Shown here: piece after piece, positions 18,880 through 28,029 of the stretch
How positions within the stretch are numbered: the first letter of the stretch is position 1
How the letters are laid out: each line of letters begins with the position of its first letter
Assembly: GCF_018402285.1 (NCBI RefSeq)
Contig: NZ_JAGYJH010000003.1
Location: 1-64,000 of the forward strand
From: Hyphomonas sp.
Lineage (GTDB): Bacteria > Pseudomonadota > Alphaproteobacteria > Caulobacterales > Hyphomonadaceae
Length of the DNA: 64,000 bases
Direction of reading: 5' to 3'
Made by a program: the position numbers and the translations under genes
Notes under the pieces: model-generated
The model's input: only the letters and a program-made list of their open reading frames with translations
The model's database searches: none
What the model was told of the DNA's origin: nothing

Positions 18880-19159
18880 GGTCCCGACCTCCTCGTCTTT
18901 GTCGCGGCGGGCAAAAAATGATTTGTGACAGATCGCTCTGAAGCTAGGGTCTGAGACATGGGCAGGCCAGTAGCAATTCGGTATTTCCAGCCCCGCCAAG
19001 CCTGATTGCCATGCAGGCATGCAAAAACATCACGAAAACGTGAGCGCAGCTCAGACGGAATCTGAGGCTTCAATCGTTTAAGGAAGCGCGCGGCAGGTTA
19101 ACTGCCAACTGCAGGCTGTTGCCTTGATCAGTAATGTTCTTCGTCTACTTCGGTACAAG

Positions 19160-20599
19160 ATGTCAGAGAAACTGCTTTCCCGGTACGCGCGCCTGATGGG
19201 CGCGGCGGCACTCGCGCTTATTGCTGCGGGCTGCGCCTCCGTGCCGGAAAGGCCTGCCGCAGATGCCGTGCCGCCTGCCGGAGACGCTTTCCGCGCCGGC
19301 GCCAGCCCTGAACCCGTATCGGCCGAATGGTGGACAAGCTTCAATGATCCCGTCCTGGCAGACCTCGTCAACACATCGCTAACCACATCCCCGGCCCTGC
19401 GGGGGGCAGACTTTTCCGTCGCCGAAGCCGAAGCCTTTCTGCGCCTGGCGCTTCTGGGCACCAGTCCGACCGCCTCCAGCCGCGCCGGCCTCACCGCCGC
19501 CCGCCCCACAGGCACTGCCGCTGACCGGATCAATGTCAGTGCCACCGGAACCCTCGCCGCCAGCTGGGAGATAGATGCCTTCGGTCGCCTCGCCGCCCTC
19601 ATCGAGGCCGCCCGCTTTGATGCAGCCACCGCCCGCGAGTTGCGCCGCGATATCGCCGTGACCCTCGCGTCGGAGACAGCCCTTGCCTATATCGACCTGC
19701 GCGGCGCCGAAGTGCGCCTCGAGGTCGCCCGCCGCAACGCCCAGTCCCAATCCGAAGGCCTCGAGCTCGTCCAAACCCTCGTCGAGAATGGCCGCGCCAC
19801 CCAGCTCGACCTCGAACAGGCCCAGACCCAGTACCGTACCACCCTCGCCATCATTCCCGTTTATGAAGGCGACCGGGAAGCCGCCATAAGCCGCCTTGCG
19901 GCCCTCACCGGCGTTCCAGCCAGCAGTGCCGGTGCTCTTGTCACCCAGCTGGCCTCTTCGCCCGGCGTCATTCCCGCGCTTGAAGCGCCCATGACAGCCA
20001 GTACGCCCGAAGACCTGCTCCGCCGCCGGCCCGACATTCGCGTCGCCGAAGGCCAGATCGGCGCCGCCCTCGCCATCGGTGAGGCCGCCCGCGCAGACCT
20101 CTTCCCGCGTATCACCCTCAACGCAAACCTCCTGGGTCTCCTGCGCAATACCGGCGTTGCCCTGAGCGACGAGAGCATCGGGTTCGATTTTGGCCCCGCC
20201 ATCAGCTGGGCGGGCCCCGACCTGCGCGGGGTTTATGCAAACATCGAGGCCACCGATGCCCGCACCGGACAAATCATTGCCAATTACGAAACCACTGTGC
20301 TTGATGCCCTGGCAGATGCCGAGACGGCCCTGACGAATCTGGCGAGCGAGAGCCGCCGCTCCGCTGATCTGGACGCCGCCCTCACCTCTGCCCGCCGGGC
20401 ACTCGACCTTGCCCGCCTGAGATATCAGGAGGGGCTCGACAGCTACCTCAATGTCCTCGACGCGCAGCGCTCGCTGCTAGACGCGGAAGACCGCGTTGCG
20501 GTCAACCGGGCAGAAACCGCCCGGCGCGCCGTCCGCGCTTACCGAAGCCTGGGCGGCATCTGGACCAACGAAGAACTCGCCGCCTTCCGGGCGGGATAG
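19160..20599 (+). CDS. RND efflux outer membrane lipoprotein, NodT/OprM family
   Basis: A TolC-like channel of 479 residues. Starting at ATG 19160 gives the signal MSEKLLSRYARLMGAAALAL with lipobox IAAGC. The two repeated outer-membrane efflux domains are visible (helical blocks with LVENGRATQLDLEQAQTQYR and LARLRYQEGLDSYLNVLDAQ, the signature RRPDIRVAEGQIGAALA between them). It exports drugs or other compounds across the outer membrane. It is the first gene of a three-gene operon; the adaptor follows after 9 bases. The open frame begins earlier, at a TTG at 19124, which lacks a signal peptide context. Confidence 0.92.
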   Translation: MSEKLLSRYARLMGAAALALIAAGCASVPERPAADAVPPAGDAFRAGASPEPVSAEWWTSFNDPVLADLVNTSLTTSPALRGADFSVAEAEAFLRLALLGTSPTASSRAGLTAARPTGTAADRINVSATGTLAASWEIDAFGRLAALIEAARFDAATARELRRDIAVTLASETALAYIDLRGAEVRLEVARRNAQSQSEGLELVQTLVENGRATQLDLEQAQTQYRTTLAIIPVYEGDREAAISRLAALTGVPASSAGALVTQLASSPGVIPALEAPMTASTPEDLLRRRPDIRVAEGQIGAALAIGEAARADLFPRITLNANLLGLLRNTGVALSDESIGFDFGPAISWAGPDLRGVYANIEATDARTGQIIANYETTVLDALADAETALTNLASESRRSADLDAALTSARRALDLARLRYQEGLDSYLNVLDAQRSLLDAEDRVAVNRAETARRAVRAYRSLGGIWTNEELAAFRAG

Positions 20600-20608
20600 G
20601 AAACCCCG

Positions 20609-21751
20609 ATGCTGAAACTCGTCCGCAAGAACCCGTTCAGGACCACAGGCGCTGCGCTGGTGGCGGTGCTGCTGATCGCAGCCCCCGCCCTGACGCAGCA
20701 GCGCGGCGGTGGCCCTGGCGGCGCAGGCGGTCCCCCGCCCAGCAGCGTGTTTGCCGAACCCGTGCGTGAGCAAACCTTTGCCAGCCGCGTCGAAGCCATC
20801 GGCACGCTTGAGCCCAACGAACGCGCCGACCTCACCCTCACCGCCTCCGACCGCGTCACCGCCGTCTATTTTCAGGACGGTGACCGCGTGAAGCAAGGCA
20901 AGACGCTACTTTCCCTCGCCCAGCGCGAACAGCTCGCCCTCGTGGAGTCGGCTGAAGCCGACCTTGCCCAGGCCAATCAGGATCTCGCCCGCGTCGAGCC
21001 CCTCGCCCAGCAGGGCGCCGTCTCGACGTCCGAGCTCGACATGGCCCGCCGCAATGTGAACGCCGCCGCCGCCCAGTTGCGCGCCGTCCAGTCCCGCCAG
21101 AACGACCGCGTACTGGTCGCGCCTTTTGATGGCGTCCTCGGCTTCCGCCGTGTCAGCGTCGGCTCGCTCGTCCGCCCCGGTGATGTCGTCGCCACGCTGA
21201 TTGATGACAGCGTCATGCGCCTCGAATTTGCTGTGCCCTCAAACTTCCTGCGCGTACTCCGCCCGGGTCTTGAAATCGAGGCCGCCTCCAATGACATTCC
21301 TGGCCAGGTATTCACCGGCACGGTTGACTCAATCGACAACATGATCGACCCCGTCACACGTTCCATCCGTGTACGCGCAAATGTTCAAAATCCCTCGGGT
21401 ATCCTCAAATCGGGCATGTACATGGCCGTTGCCCTTCAGGCAGAGCCACGCCGGGCCCTCTCGGTTCCAGAAGTCGCCCTCCAGCCGCGCGGCCCGGAAA
21501 CCTTCGTCTGGGTTGCCGCCACGTCCGGAACCCAGACCGTCGCACGCCGCGTCAGGATCGAGCCCGGCCTGCGCCTCGATGGCCGCGTCGAAATCGTCGC
21601 GGGCTTGAGCGAAGGCCAGATGGTGATCACCGAAGGCGCCCTGCGCGTGCGCGAAGGGGCCCCGGTCGTCATCAAGGATGAAAGCATGCTCCAGCCCAAG
21701 CCGGCGGCCCGCAGCGGCTCGGTAGGCGGCAGCGCCGTGAACCTGGAATAG
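20609..21751 (+). CDS. RND efflux periplasmic adaptor (membrane fusion protein)
   Basis: 380 residues with an N-terminal signal/membrane anchor (TGAALVAVLLIAAPAL), a Gly/Pro-rich linker, the lipoyl/barrel-sandwich halves (VTAVYFQDGDRVKQGKTLLS and RVLVAPFDGVLGFRRVSVGS) flanking a coiled-coil hairpin, and the beta-barrel part with VPEVALQPRG. This is the standard MexA/MdtA-like adaptor linking pump and outer membrane channel. It sits 9 bases after the channel gene and 4 bases before the pump gene, so all three are translated from one mRNA. Confidence 0.95.
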   Translation: MLKLVRKNPFRTTGAALVAVLLIAAPALTQQRGGGPGGAGGPPPSSVFAEPVREQTFASRVEAIGTLEPNERADLTLTASDRVTAVYFQDGDRVKQGKTLLSLAQREQLALVESAEADLAQANQDLARVEPLAQQGAVSTSELDMARRNVNAAAAQLRAVQSRQNDRVLVAPFDGVLGFRRVSVGSLVRPGDVVATLIDDSVMRLEFAVPSNFLRVLRPGLEIEAASNDIPGQVFTGTVDSIDNMIDPVTRSIRVRANVQNPSGILKSGMYMAVALQAEPRRALSVPEVALQPRGPETFVWVAATSGTQTVARRVRIEPGLRLDGRVEIVAGLSEGQMVITEGALRVREGAPVVIKDESMLQPKPAARSGSVGGSAVNLE

Positions 21752-21755
21752 GCCG

Positions 21756-24700
21756 ATGTTTCTTTCGGACACTTCCGTCAAGCGGCCGGTCTTCGCGTCA
21801 GTCCTTTCGATCCTCCTGATCGTCTTCGGCCTCGTCGCCTTTTCCCGCCTCCCCCTCCGGGAGTTTCCCGACATCGACCCACCGGTCGTTTCGATCAGCG
21901 TCAATTATCCCGGCGCTTCGGCGTCGGTTGTCGAAACCCGCATCACCCAGGTGATCGAGGAACGTATCGCCGGCATCGGCGGCGTCCGCTTCATCAACTC
22001 CCGCTCGCGCGATGGCCGCGCCGACATCTCCATCGAGTTCAACGTCAACCGGGACATCGACGCAGCGGCAAACGATGTGCGCGACCGGGTTGCCAGCGTC
22101 GCCGACCGCCTGCCGCCGGAAGCTGACGCGCCCGAAGTCGAAAAGGCCGACGCAGACGATGACGTGATCCTCTGGCTGAACTTTGCCAGCCAGGAAATGA
22201 CGACGCCCGAACTCACAGACTACGCTAACCGGTTTCTGGTTGACCGCTTCTCTGCGATTGACGGGGTCGCCCGCATACAGATCGGCGGCTCGCGCGACTA
22301 TGCCATGCGTGTCTGGCTTGACCGCCGCGCCCTAGCCGCCCGCGGCCTTACTGCCGGAGACATAGAACGCGCGCTGCGCGCCGAAAACGTCGAAGCTCCT
22401 GCCGGGACGCTGGAGTCCGGCGCCGTCAGCTACACCCTCCGGATTGATCGCCCCTTCCGCACGGCCGACGATTTTGCCGGTCTCGTGATTGCCGAAGGCG
22501 AAGGCTATCTTGTCCGCCTTGCCGATGTCGCCCGCGTGGAGCGCGGCACCGTCGACGACCGCACGATGTTCCGCGGCAACGGCGAACCCATGGTCGGCCT
22601 CGGCATCGTCAAACAGTCCACTGCCAACACCGTGGATGTCGCCAAAGGCGCCAAGGCGCTCATGGTCGAACTCAATACGACGCTCCCCGAAGGAATGCAG
22701 CTCTACCTCTCTTTCGACAGCTCGGTGTTCATCGAAGCCTCCATCCGCGAAGTGTGGACCACCCTGGGCATCGCCGTTGTCCTCGTCACGCTCGTGATCT
22801 TCCTCTTCCTCGGCAGTTTCCGCACGACCATCATTCCGGCCGTCACGGTGCCGGTCTCCATCATCGCCACCTTCATCGTCCTCTACCTGCTCGGCTTCAC
22901 GCTGAACCTCCTGACACTGCTCGCGCTCGTACTGGCCATCGGCCTTCTGGTGGACGACGCCATCGTCGTTCTGGAGAATATTCACCGCCGGATGCAGGAA
23001 GAGCACGAATCCCCGCTGGTCGCCGCTTTCAACGGCGCCCGCCAGGTCGGCTTTGCCGTTATCGCCACCACGCTGGTCCTGATGGCCGTGTTCATTCCCA
23101 TCACCCTGATGGAGGGCAATACAGGCCGTCTGTTCACGGAATTTGCCGTCACGATCGCTGCTGCTGTCGCCTTCTCGAGTCTTGTGGCCCTTACCCTGTC
23201 GCCGATGCTCGCGTCCAAGATCCTGAAGCCCCATGCGGAGTCCCGCTCCGGCCCCCTCTCCGGATTTATTCAGGGCATCGACACCACCGTCGACAAGATC
23301 CGCGGCGTCTATTCCCGCATCTTCGATTTCCTTGTCCGCCGCCCCATCGCCATTGCCCTTGCCACTCTCGCCATCATGGTCGGCAGCTGGTTCATCTTCC
23401 AGGACCTCGACAGCGAATACGCCCCACGCGAGGATCGCGGCGGCTTCTTCATGTCGATCCGCGGCCCCGAAGGCGCCTCGTTTGAATACATGGAGCGCTA
23501 TCTTGACGAGATCGAGCGCCGCCTCATGCCCTACACGGAGTCCGGCGAAATCAGCCGCCTCCTGATCCGCGCTCCCGGCTGGGGCGGCGGCTACAATCAG
23601 GGTAACGTCGTCGCCGTTCTGGAAGACTGGGACGAGCGCCGCCCGGCCGACGAGATCATCAACGAGATCAACGCCAAACTTTCCGACCTTCCCGGCATCC
23701 GCGGCTTTGCCATGATGCGGCAGGGCCTCTCAGGCGGCGGCGGCAAACCCGTCCAGTTCGTGATCGGCGGCCCATCCTATGAAGAACTTGTCGTCTGGCG
23801 CGACACCTTCCTCGCCGCCATCGAAGCGGACAATCCTGGCATCGTCGACATCGACTGGGACTATAAGGAAACCCAGCCGCAATACCGTATCCAGATCAAT
23901 TACGAGCGCGCTGCCGATGTCGGCGTCACCGTCGCCGAGATCGGCACCACGCTGGAAACCATGCTCGGCTCCCGCCGTGTGACCACCTATATCGACAATG
24001 GCGAGGAATATGACGTCATCCTCGAGGGCATCCGCTCGGAGCAGAACACGCCCACCGATGTCCAGAACATCTATGTCCGTTCGGCCCGCTCCGGCGAGCT
24101 GATCCCCCTCTCCAGCGTCATCACGCTTGAGCCCTTCGCCGACAGCCCGACACTCAACCGCTACAACCGCGTTCGCGCCATCACCATCGATGCCGACCTC
24201 GCCCCCGGGGTCACCCTCGGCACGGCGCTGAGCGGCATGCAACGCATCGCCGCAGACGTCCTGCCCACCGAAGCGACCATCGACTTCAAAGGCCAGTCGC
24301 TGGAGTTCCGCTCGGCGGGCGCCTCCATCGCCTTTGTCTTCGTCATCGGCCTTCTCATTGTATTCCTGGTGCTCGCCGCCCAGTTCGAGAGCTGGATCCA
24401 CCCGCTGGTGATCATGCTGTCGGTGCCCGCCACCCTGGCAGGCGGCCTCTTCGGCCTCTGGATCTTCGGGCAGACGCTCAACATCTACACTCAGATCGGT
24501 CTCATCATGCTGATCGGCATCGCGGCGAAGAACGGCATCCTGATCGTAGAGTTTGCTAACCAGCTGCGCGACGCGGGCAAGGATTTCGACGCCGCGCTGA
24601 AGCAAGCCGCCCTCGCCCGCCTGCGCCCGATCCTGATGACCGGCCTCACCACTGCGGCTGGCGCCATCCCGCTGATCGTCACCAGTGGCGCGGGCGCAGA

Positions 24701-24884
24701 AACCCGCATCGCCATCGGCATCGTGATCCTTTTCGGTTCACTCGCCGCCGTCACCGTTGCCCTGATCGTTGTGCCAACAGCCTATACGCTGCTCGCCCGG
24801 CGCACAGGCTCACCCGGCGACGTGACGCGCCGCCTCAAGGAAGAAACCCGCGATCCCGCCGCCGCGCCGTTCCCGGCAGAGTAA
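21756..24884 (+). CDS. RND multidrug efflux pump, HAE1/AcrB-like permease
   Basis: 1042 residues, the normal size of AcrB-type pumps. The N-terminus FLSDTSVKRPVFASVLSILL is the first membrane helix. The two membrane blocks each begin after a large periplasmic loop; proton-relay Asp residues are in LVDDAIVVLENI, and the C-terminal half has GIAAKNGILIVEFANQLRDAG. It uses the proton gradient to expel drugs or lipophilic compounds through the adaptor and channel encoded just upstream. The family member most like it cannot be chosen from sequence alone, and no regulator gene is adjacent. Confidence 0.95.
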   Translation: MFLSDTSVKRPVFASVLSILLIVFGLVAFSRLPLREFPDIDPPVVSISVNYPGASASVVETRITQVIEERIAGIGGVRFINSRSRDGRADISIEFNVNRDIDAAANDVRDRVASVADRLPPEADAPEVEKADADDDVILWLNFASQEMTTPELTDYANRFLVDRFSAIDGVARIQIGGSRDYAMRVWLDRRALAARGLTAGDIERALRAENVEAPAGTLESGAVSYTLRIDRPFRTADDFAGLVIAEGEGYLVRLADVARVERGTVDDRTMFRGNGEPMVGLGIVKQSTANTVDVAKGAKALMVELNTTLPEGMQLYLSFDSSVFIEASIREVWTTLGIAVVLVTLVIFLFLGSFRTTIIPAVTVPVSIIATFIVLYLLGFTLNLLTLLALVLAIGLLVDDAIVVLENIHRRMQEEHESPLVAAFNGARQVGFAVIATTLVLMAVFIPITLMEGNTGRLFTEFAVTIAAAVAFSSLVALTLSPMLASKILKPHAESRSGPLSGFIQGIDTTVDKIRGVYSRIFDFLVRRPIAIALATLAIMVGSWFIFQDLDSEYAPREDRGGFFMSIRGPEGASFEYMERYLDEIERRLMPYTESGEISRLLIRAPGWGGGYNQGNVVAVLEDWDERRPADEIINEINAKLSDLPGIRGFAMMRQGLSGGGGKPVQFVIGGPSYEELVVWRDTFLAAIEADNPGIVDIDWDYKETQPQYRIQINYERAADVGVTVAEIGTTLETMLGSRRVTTYIDNGEEYDVILEGIRSEQNTPTDVQNIYVRSARSGELIPLSSVITLEPFADSPTLNRYNRVRAITIDADLAPGVTLGTALSGMQRIAADVLPTEATIDFKGQSLEFRSAGASIAFVFVIGLLIVFLVLAAQFESWIHPLVIMLSVPATLAGGLFGLWIFGQTLNIYTQIGLIMLIGIAAKNGILIVEFANQLRDAGKDFDAALKQAALARLRPILMTGLTTAAGAIPLIVTSGAGAETRIAIGIVILFGSLAAVTVALIVVPTAYTLLARRTGSPGDVTRRLKEETRDPAAAPFPAE

Positions 24885-25033
24885 ACGGGCCCCATCCAGG
24901 CCCTGCCCAGCAGCCCTTTGCTGCCCGCGCCTTGCCTTTCCGGCACAGGCTCGCATAGACAGGCGCGCCCTCTGGCGGCGTTGCGCTTCCATTAGGGGCT
25001 TGTGAACACCGCCTTGCTTAGAATGCGCCTGTC

Positions 25034-25558
25034 ATGAACCTTTTCTTCCGGTTCCTTCGAATCTTCCTGCCGGCTTTCTTCAGCCGCGTGCACACCAGCC
25101 TGCTGGACCTGCACATCATACGCTCGGCCGTCTGGCTCGGCGACCAGGACCCGATGGGCCATATGACCAATTCGCGCTACTCCTCGTTCACCGATCTCTC
25201 GATCATGAACTATATGGGCCGCACCGGCGCCCTGAAGGCGTTCCGCAAGCGCGGCTGGATCCCCGTCATCCAATACGAATCATTCGCCTATTTGCGCATG
25301 CTACGTTACCCGCAGAAATTCGAGGTCCACACCCGCCTCACAGGCTGGGGCGACACCCACCTCGTCTTCCAGCACACCTTCCTCTCGCAGGGCCGTGTCC
25401 ATGCCGAAAGCACGATGATCGCCCGCCTCACCGGCCGGAAAAAGCTGCGCGTCACCTCGCAGATGGCGATGGACGCCCTCGGCGTCACGCTCGAAAGCCC
25501 GCCTCTCTCCCCGCAAGTCCAGGCGCTTCTGGAAGACCTGAAAGCCCGCGCCGCGTGA
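25034..25558 (+). CDS. Acyl-CoA thioesterase-like protein (hotdog fold, THEM6-like)
   Basis: 174 residues. A hydrophobic N-terminus (NLFFRFLRIFLPAFF) is followed by a 4HBT/hotdog domain with LGDQDPMGHMTNSRYSSFTD, the conserved Asp-x-x-GHMTN motif of this thioesterase group, and MLRYPQKFEVHTRLTGWGD. The likely role is hydrolysis of acyl-CoA thioesters, substrate unknown. Its stop codon overlaps the GTG start of the nucleoside hydrolase (GTGA), so the two are translationally coupled, although their functions are not obviously linked. Confidence 0.75.
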   Translation: MNLFFRFLRIFLPAFFSRVHTSLLDLHIIRSAVWLGDQDPMGHMTNSRYSSFTDLSIMNYMGRTGALKAFRKRGWIPVIQYESFAYLRMLRYPQKFEVHTRLTGWGDTHLVFQHTFLSQGRVHAESTMIARLTGRKKLRVTSQMAMDALGVTLESPPLSPQVQALLEDLKARAA

Positions 25559-26487
25559 CCGCCCCTCTCCCTCTCATCATCGATTGTGACCCTGGCATCG
25601 ACGACGCCGTGATGCTGATGATGGCGCTCGGGTCCCCGCGCTTTGACGTACGCGCCATCACCACCGTTGCCGGAAACGTCCCCTTGCGTCTCACCAGCCG
25701 CAACGCCCGCATGATGTGCCAGCTGATGGACCGGCCGGACATTCCCGTCTTCGCCGGCTGCCCCCGCCCGCTGCTGCGCGCACCGGTGACGGCCGAAGAC
25801 TTCCATGGCGAAAGCGGCATTTACGGCATCGACGTGTTCGAGCCTGCCGCCCCGCTCCAGCCCGGCCATGCCGCGCCCGAACTCGTCCGCCTGGTGAAAG
25901 CCGCCCCGGAGAAAAGCATTACCCTCGTCATCACCGGCCCGATGACCAACATCGCCTGCGCCCTTGTCATGGCCCCGGAAATTGCTGGCCATATCCGTGA
26001 GCTTGTCATCATGGGCGGGGCCGACGCTGAAGGCGGCAACATCACCCCCTTTGCCGAGTTCAACATCTTCGCCGACCCCCACGCCGCCGCGATCGTGCTG
26101 GAAACCGGTCTCCCCGCCACGATCCTCAGCCTCGACGCCTCCCACCAGGTCCGCGCCACGTCCGAGCGCATCGCGCGCATCGCCGCCCTGCCCGGCCCCC
26201 GGGCCGCCATGATGGCCTCGCTGCTGATGGCTGCCAACAACCTCGAAACCCGAGCCCGACCCGGCACGAAAGTGCCGATGCATGATCCCTCCACCATCGC
26301 CTGGCTGCTCGCCCCGGAAATCTTCGAGACCCAGCCCTCGCGCGTCACAGTCAATGTAAGGCCCGGCAAGGAGTTTGGCCGCACGCGCGTCAAGCCGTCG
26401 AAGAAAGGTCCCCATCGCTGGGTGACGAAGGCCGATGCCGATGCCTTCTTTGCCCAGATCGAAGACATCCTGAAGGCCGCCCCATGA
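25555..26487 (+). CDS. Nucleoside hydrolase (IunH/RihA-like)
   Basis: 310 residues beginning at a GTG that overlaps the previous stop. The calcium-binding signature DCDPGIDDAVMLMMAL is at residues 10-25, followed by VITGPMTNIACAL, MGGADAEGGNITPFAEFN with the second Asp cluster, and a C-terminal HDPSTIAWLL holding the catalytic-site His and Asp. It splits ribonucleosides into base and ribose. The ribokinase gene starts within its stop codon (ATGA overlap), so ribose released here would be phosphorylated by the next enzyme. No signal peptide; cytosolic. Confidence 0.92.
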   Translation: MTAPLPLIIDCDPGIDDAVMLMMALGSPRFDVRAITTVAGNVPLRLTSRNARMMCQLMDRPDIPVFAGCPRPLLRAPVTAEDFHGESGIYGIDVFEPAAPLQPGHAAPELVRLVKAAPEKSITLVITGPMTNIACALVMAPEIAGHIRELVIMGGADAEGGNITPFAEFNIFADPHAAAIVLETGLPATILSLDASHQVRATSERIARIAALPGPRAAMMASLLMAANNLETRARPGTKVPMHDPSTIAWLLAPEIFETQPSRVTVNVRPGKEFGRTRVKPSKKGPHRWVTKADADAFFAQIEDILKAAP

Positions 26488-27326
26488 TCACCGTCGTTGG
26501 TTCTGTCAATCTCGACTTTGTCGCCAGCGGCGCAAGCCTCCCCAGGGCGGGCGAAACCGTAACCGGCGCACGCCTTGCCCGCCACCCCGGCGGCAAGGGC
26601 GCCAACCAGGCGCTCGCCGCAAGACGTCTGGGGGCGGATGTTCGCCTCGTCGCCGCTGTCGGCAATGACGACATGGCCGAAGAAGCCCTGAAGCTCTTGC
26701 GCCATGGCGGGGTGGACCTCTCGGCCACCCAGTATATCAACGGCGAAACCACTGGCGTTGCCTTGATCGCAGTCTCCGCCCAGGGCGAAAACCAGATCAT
26801 CGTCTGCCCCGGCGCCAATGAGGCGCTCGATCCCGGCGATGTCGAAGGCGCAACGATAGAGCACATGATGGGCGTCCTCGAAGTGCCCGCCGCCACGCTG
26901 CTTGCCGCCGCCGAGCGCGCCACCGGCTTTGTCGCGCTGAACCTCGCTCCCGCCATGCAAGTTCCGTCCGCGCTCATCGCCCGGGCAAACCTGCTGATCG
27001 TCAACGAAACCGAAGCCGCCTTCTATGGCGCCGCGCTCCATGACCCCGGCCGCTATGTCGCCATCTCGCTTGGCGCGGCCGGCGCAGAGCTCTGGAAGGA
27101 TGGCACAAAGATCGCCTCTGCGGCGCCCCCGCCCGTTACCGTGGTCGACACCACCGGCGCCGGGGACACCTTCAGCGCCGCCCTCACGGTCAGCCTCATC
27201 AAGGGCAAATCCCCCGAAGAGGGCCTCGCCTACGCCGTTGCCGCCGCGGCGCTGGCCTGCACCAAACCCGGCGCCCAACCCAGCCTCCCCCGCCGCGCAG
27301 AGGTCGAGGCTTTGCTGAAGGTCTAA
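26484..27326 (+). CDS. rbsK: Ribokinase (PfkB family)
   Basis: 280 residues with the PfkB signatures HPGGKGANQALAARRLGADV (substrate side) and VVDTTGAGDTFSAALTVSL (anion hole and catalytic Asp). GSVNLDF at the N-terminus is typical of ribokinase. It phosphorylates ribose, here probably from nucleoside cleavage. ATG overlaps the stop of the nucleoside hydrolase gene. It is about 25 residues shorter than usual ribokinase. Other PfkB sugar kinases are the alternative, but context favours ribose. Confidence 0.88.
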   Translation: MITVVGSVNLDFVASGASLPRAGETVTGARLARHPGGKGANQALAARRLGADVRLVAAVGNDDMAEEALKLLRHGGVDLSATQYINGETTGVALIAVSAQGENQIIVCPGANEALDPGDVEGATIEHMMGVLEVPAATLLAAAERATGFVALNLAPAMQVPSALIARANLLIVNETEAAFYGAALHDPGRYVAISLGAAGAELWKDGTKIASAAPPPVTVVDTTGAGDTFSAALTVSLIKGKSPEEGLAYAVAAAALACTKPGAQPSLPRRAEVEALLKV

Positions 27327-28029
27327 TCATCCGGACAGGAACTACATCCCCTTTGGCCCTTCCCATTGAATCACGAGCAGGCGCATCAGACCTTCACCTC
27401 GCACGCCCTGCGGGCGCAGGCCCCTCCTCTTCTATTTCCGCAGAGAGCTGAGTCGTACCCAACCTTTCTGGTCTGTGATATGGCGCGGTGAAAACCCCTC
27501 TCCTATTTGTGGGAGATGAGGCCTCGGTCATCGAGGATAAGCTGCGCCTTATCCAACGCTCCCCATCTCTCCCGCCTGTGTCATCCCGGCGAAAGCCGGA
27601 AGAGAATCCCGACTGGTTCGCCCCTTTTTGCCAGAGGTCGCGAGAGTGAGGGGCTCCGAGGATCAGCAGTTGCACTGCGATTGCCCGAGGGGCGGTCAAG
27701 GCCTGGGAGCGCCGACGTCATCCCGAACACTGCCCGAAACGCCGCCGGCAGTGCGCGGCGGGCGAAGACGCTCACTCCTCAACCTAAACCTAATCCCCGG
27801 GCGCCGCGGCTCCGCGTCGCAGGCTCCCTGCGAGGGATCTGAAATCGCGCTGCGATTTCCGGGGAAGGCCAGTTTTCTGAAAGACAACTGGCTAAGCCAC
27901 CTGTACTGCTCCGGACCCGGATGACCAAGGCCAGTCCGGCCAAAGACGATTCTGCTACACTCAAGGCCTGACGTCCCCGTGAGCAAGGCGATCGCTGCGC
28001 ATTGCAGACGCGGAAACTGCCGCGAACAA
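27327..28029. other. 700-base non-coding gap with small hairpins
   Basis: No frame here looks like a conserved protein. The sequence is rich in short inverted repeats: GGATAAG/CTTATCC (27535-27554), CCGGC-GAAA-GCCGG (27586-27599) and GAAATCGC-GCT-GCGATTTC (27841-27859), plus GCAGG-CTC-CCTGC just before the last. It may hold worn dispersed repeats or the ends of two transcripts. The ORFs in both strands lack typical codon use. Confidence 0.5.

Noticed and set aside
22332-23234. Long minus-strand ORF inside the RND pump gene
   Set aside because: Typical high-GC antisense shadow; the plus-strand pump is certain.
25821-27278. 485-codon minus-strand ORF over the nucleoside hydrolase and ribokinase genes
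   Set aside because: Antisense shadow with Gly/Ala-rich composition and no domain.
27394-27924. Overlapping ORFs in the gap after the ribokinase gene
   Set aside because: All are Arg/Pro/Ser-rich with no start signal or conservation pattern and cross the hairpins.
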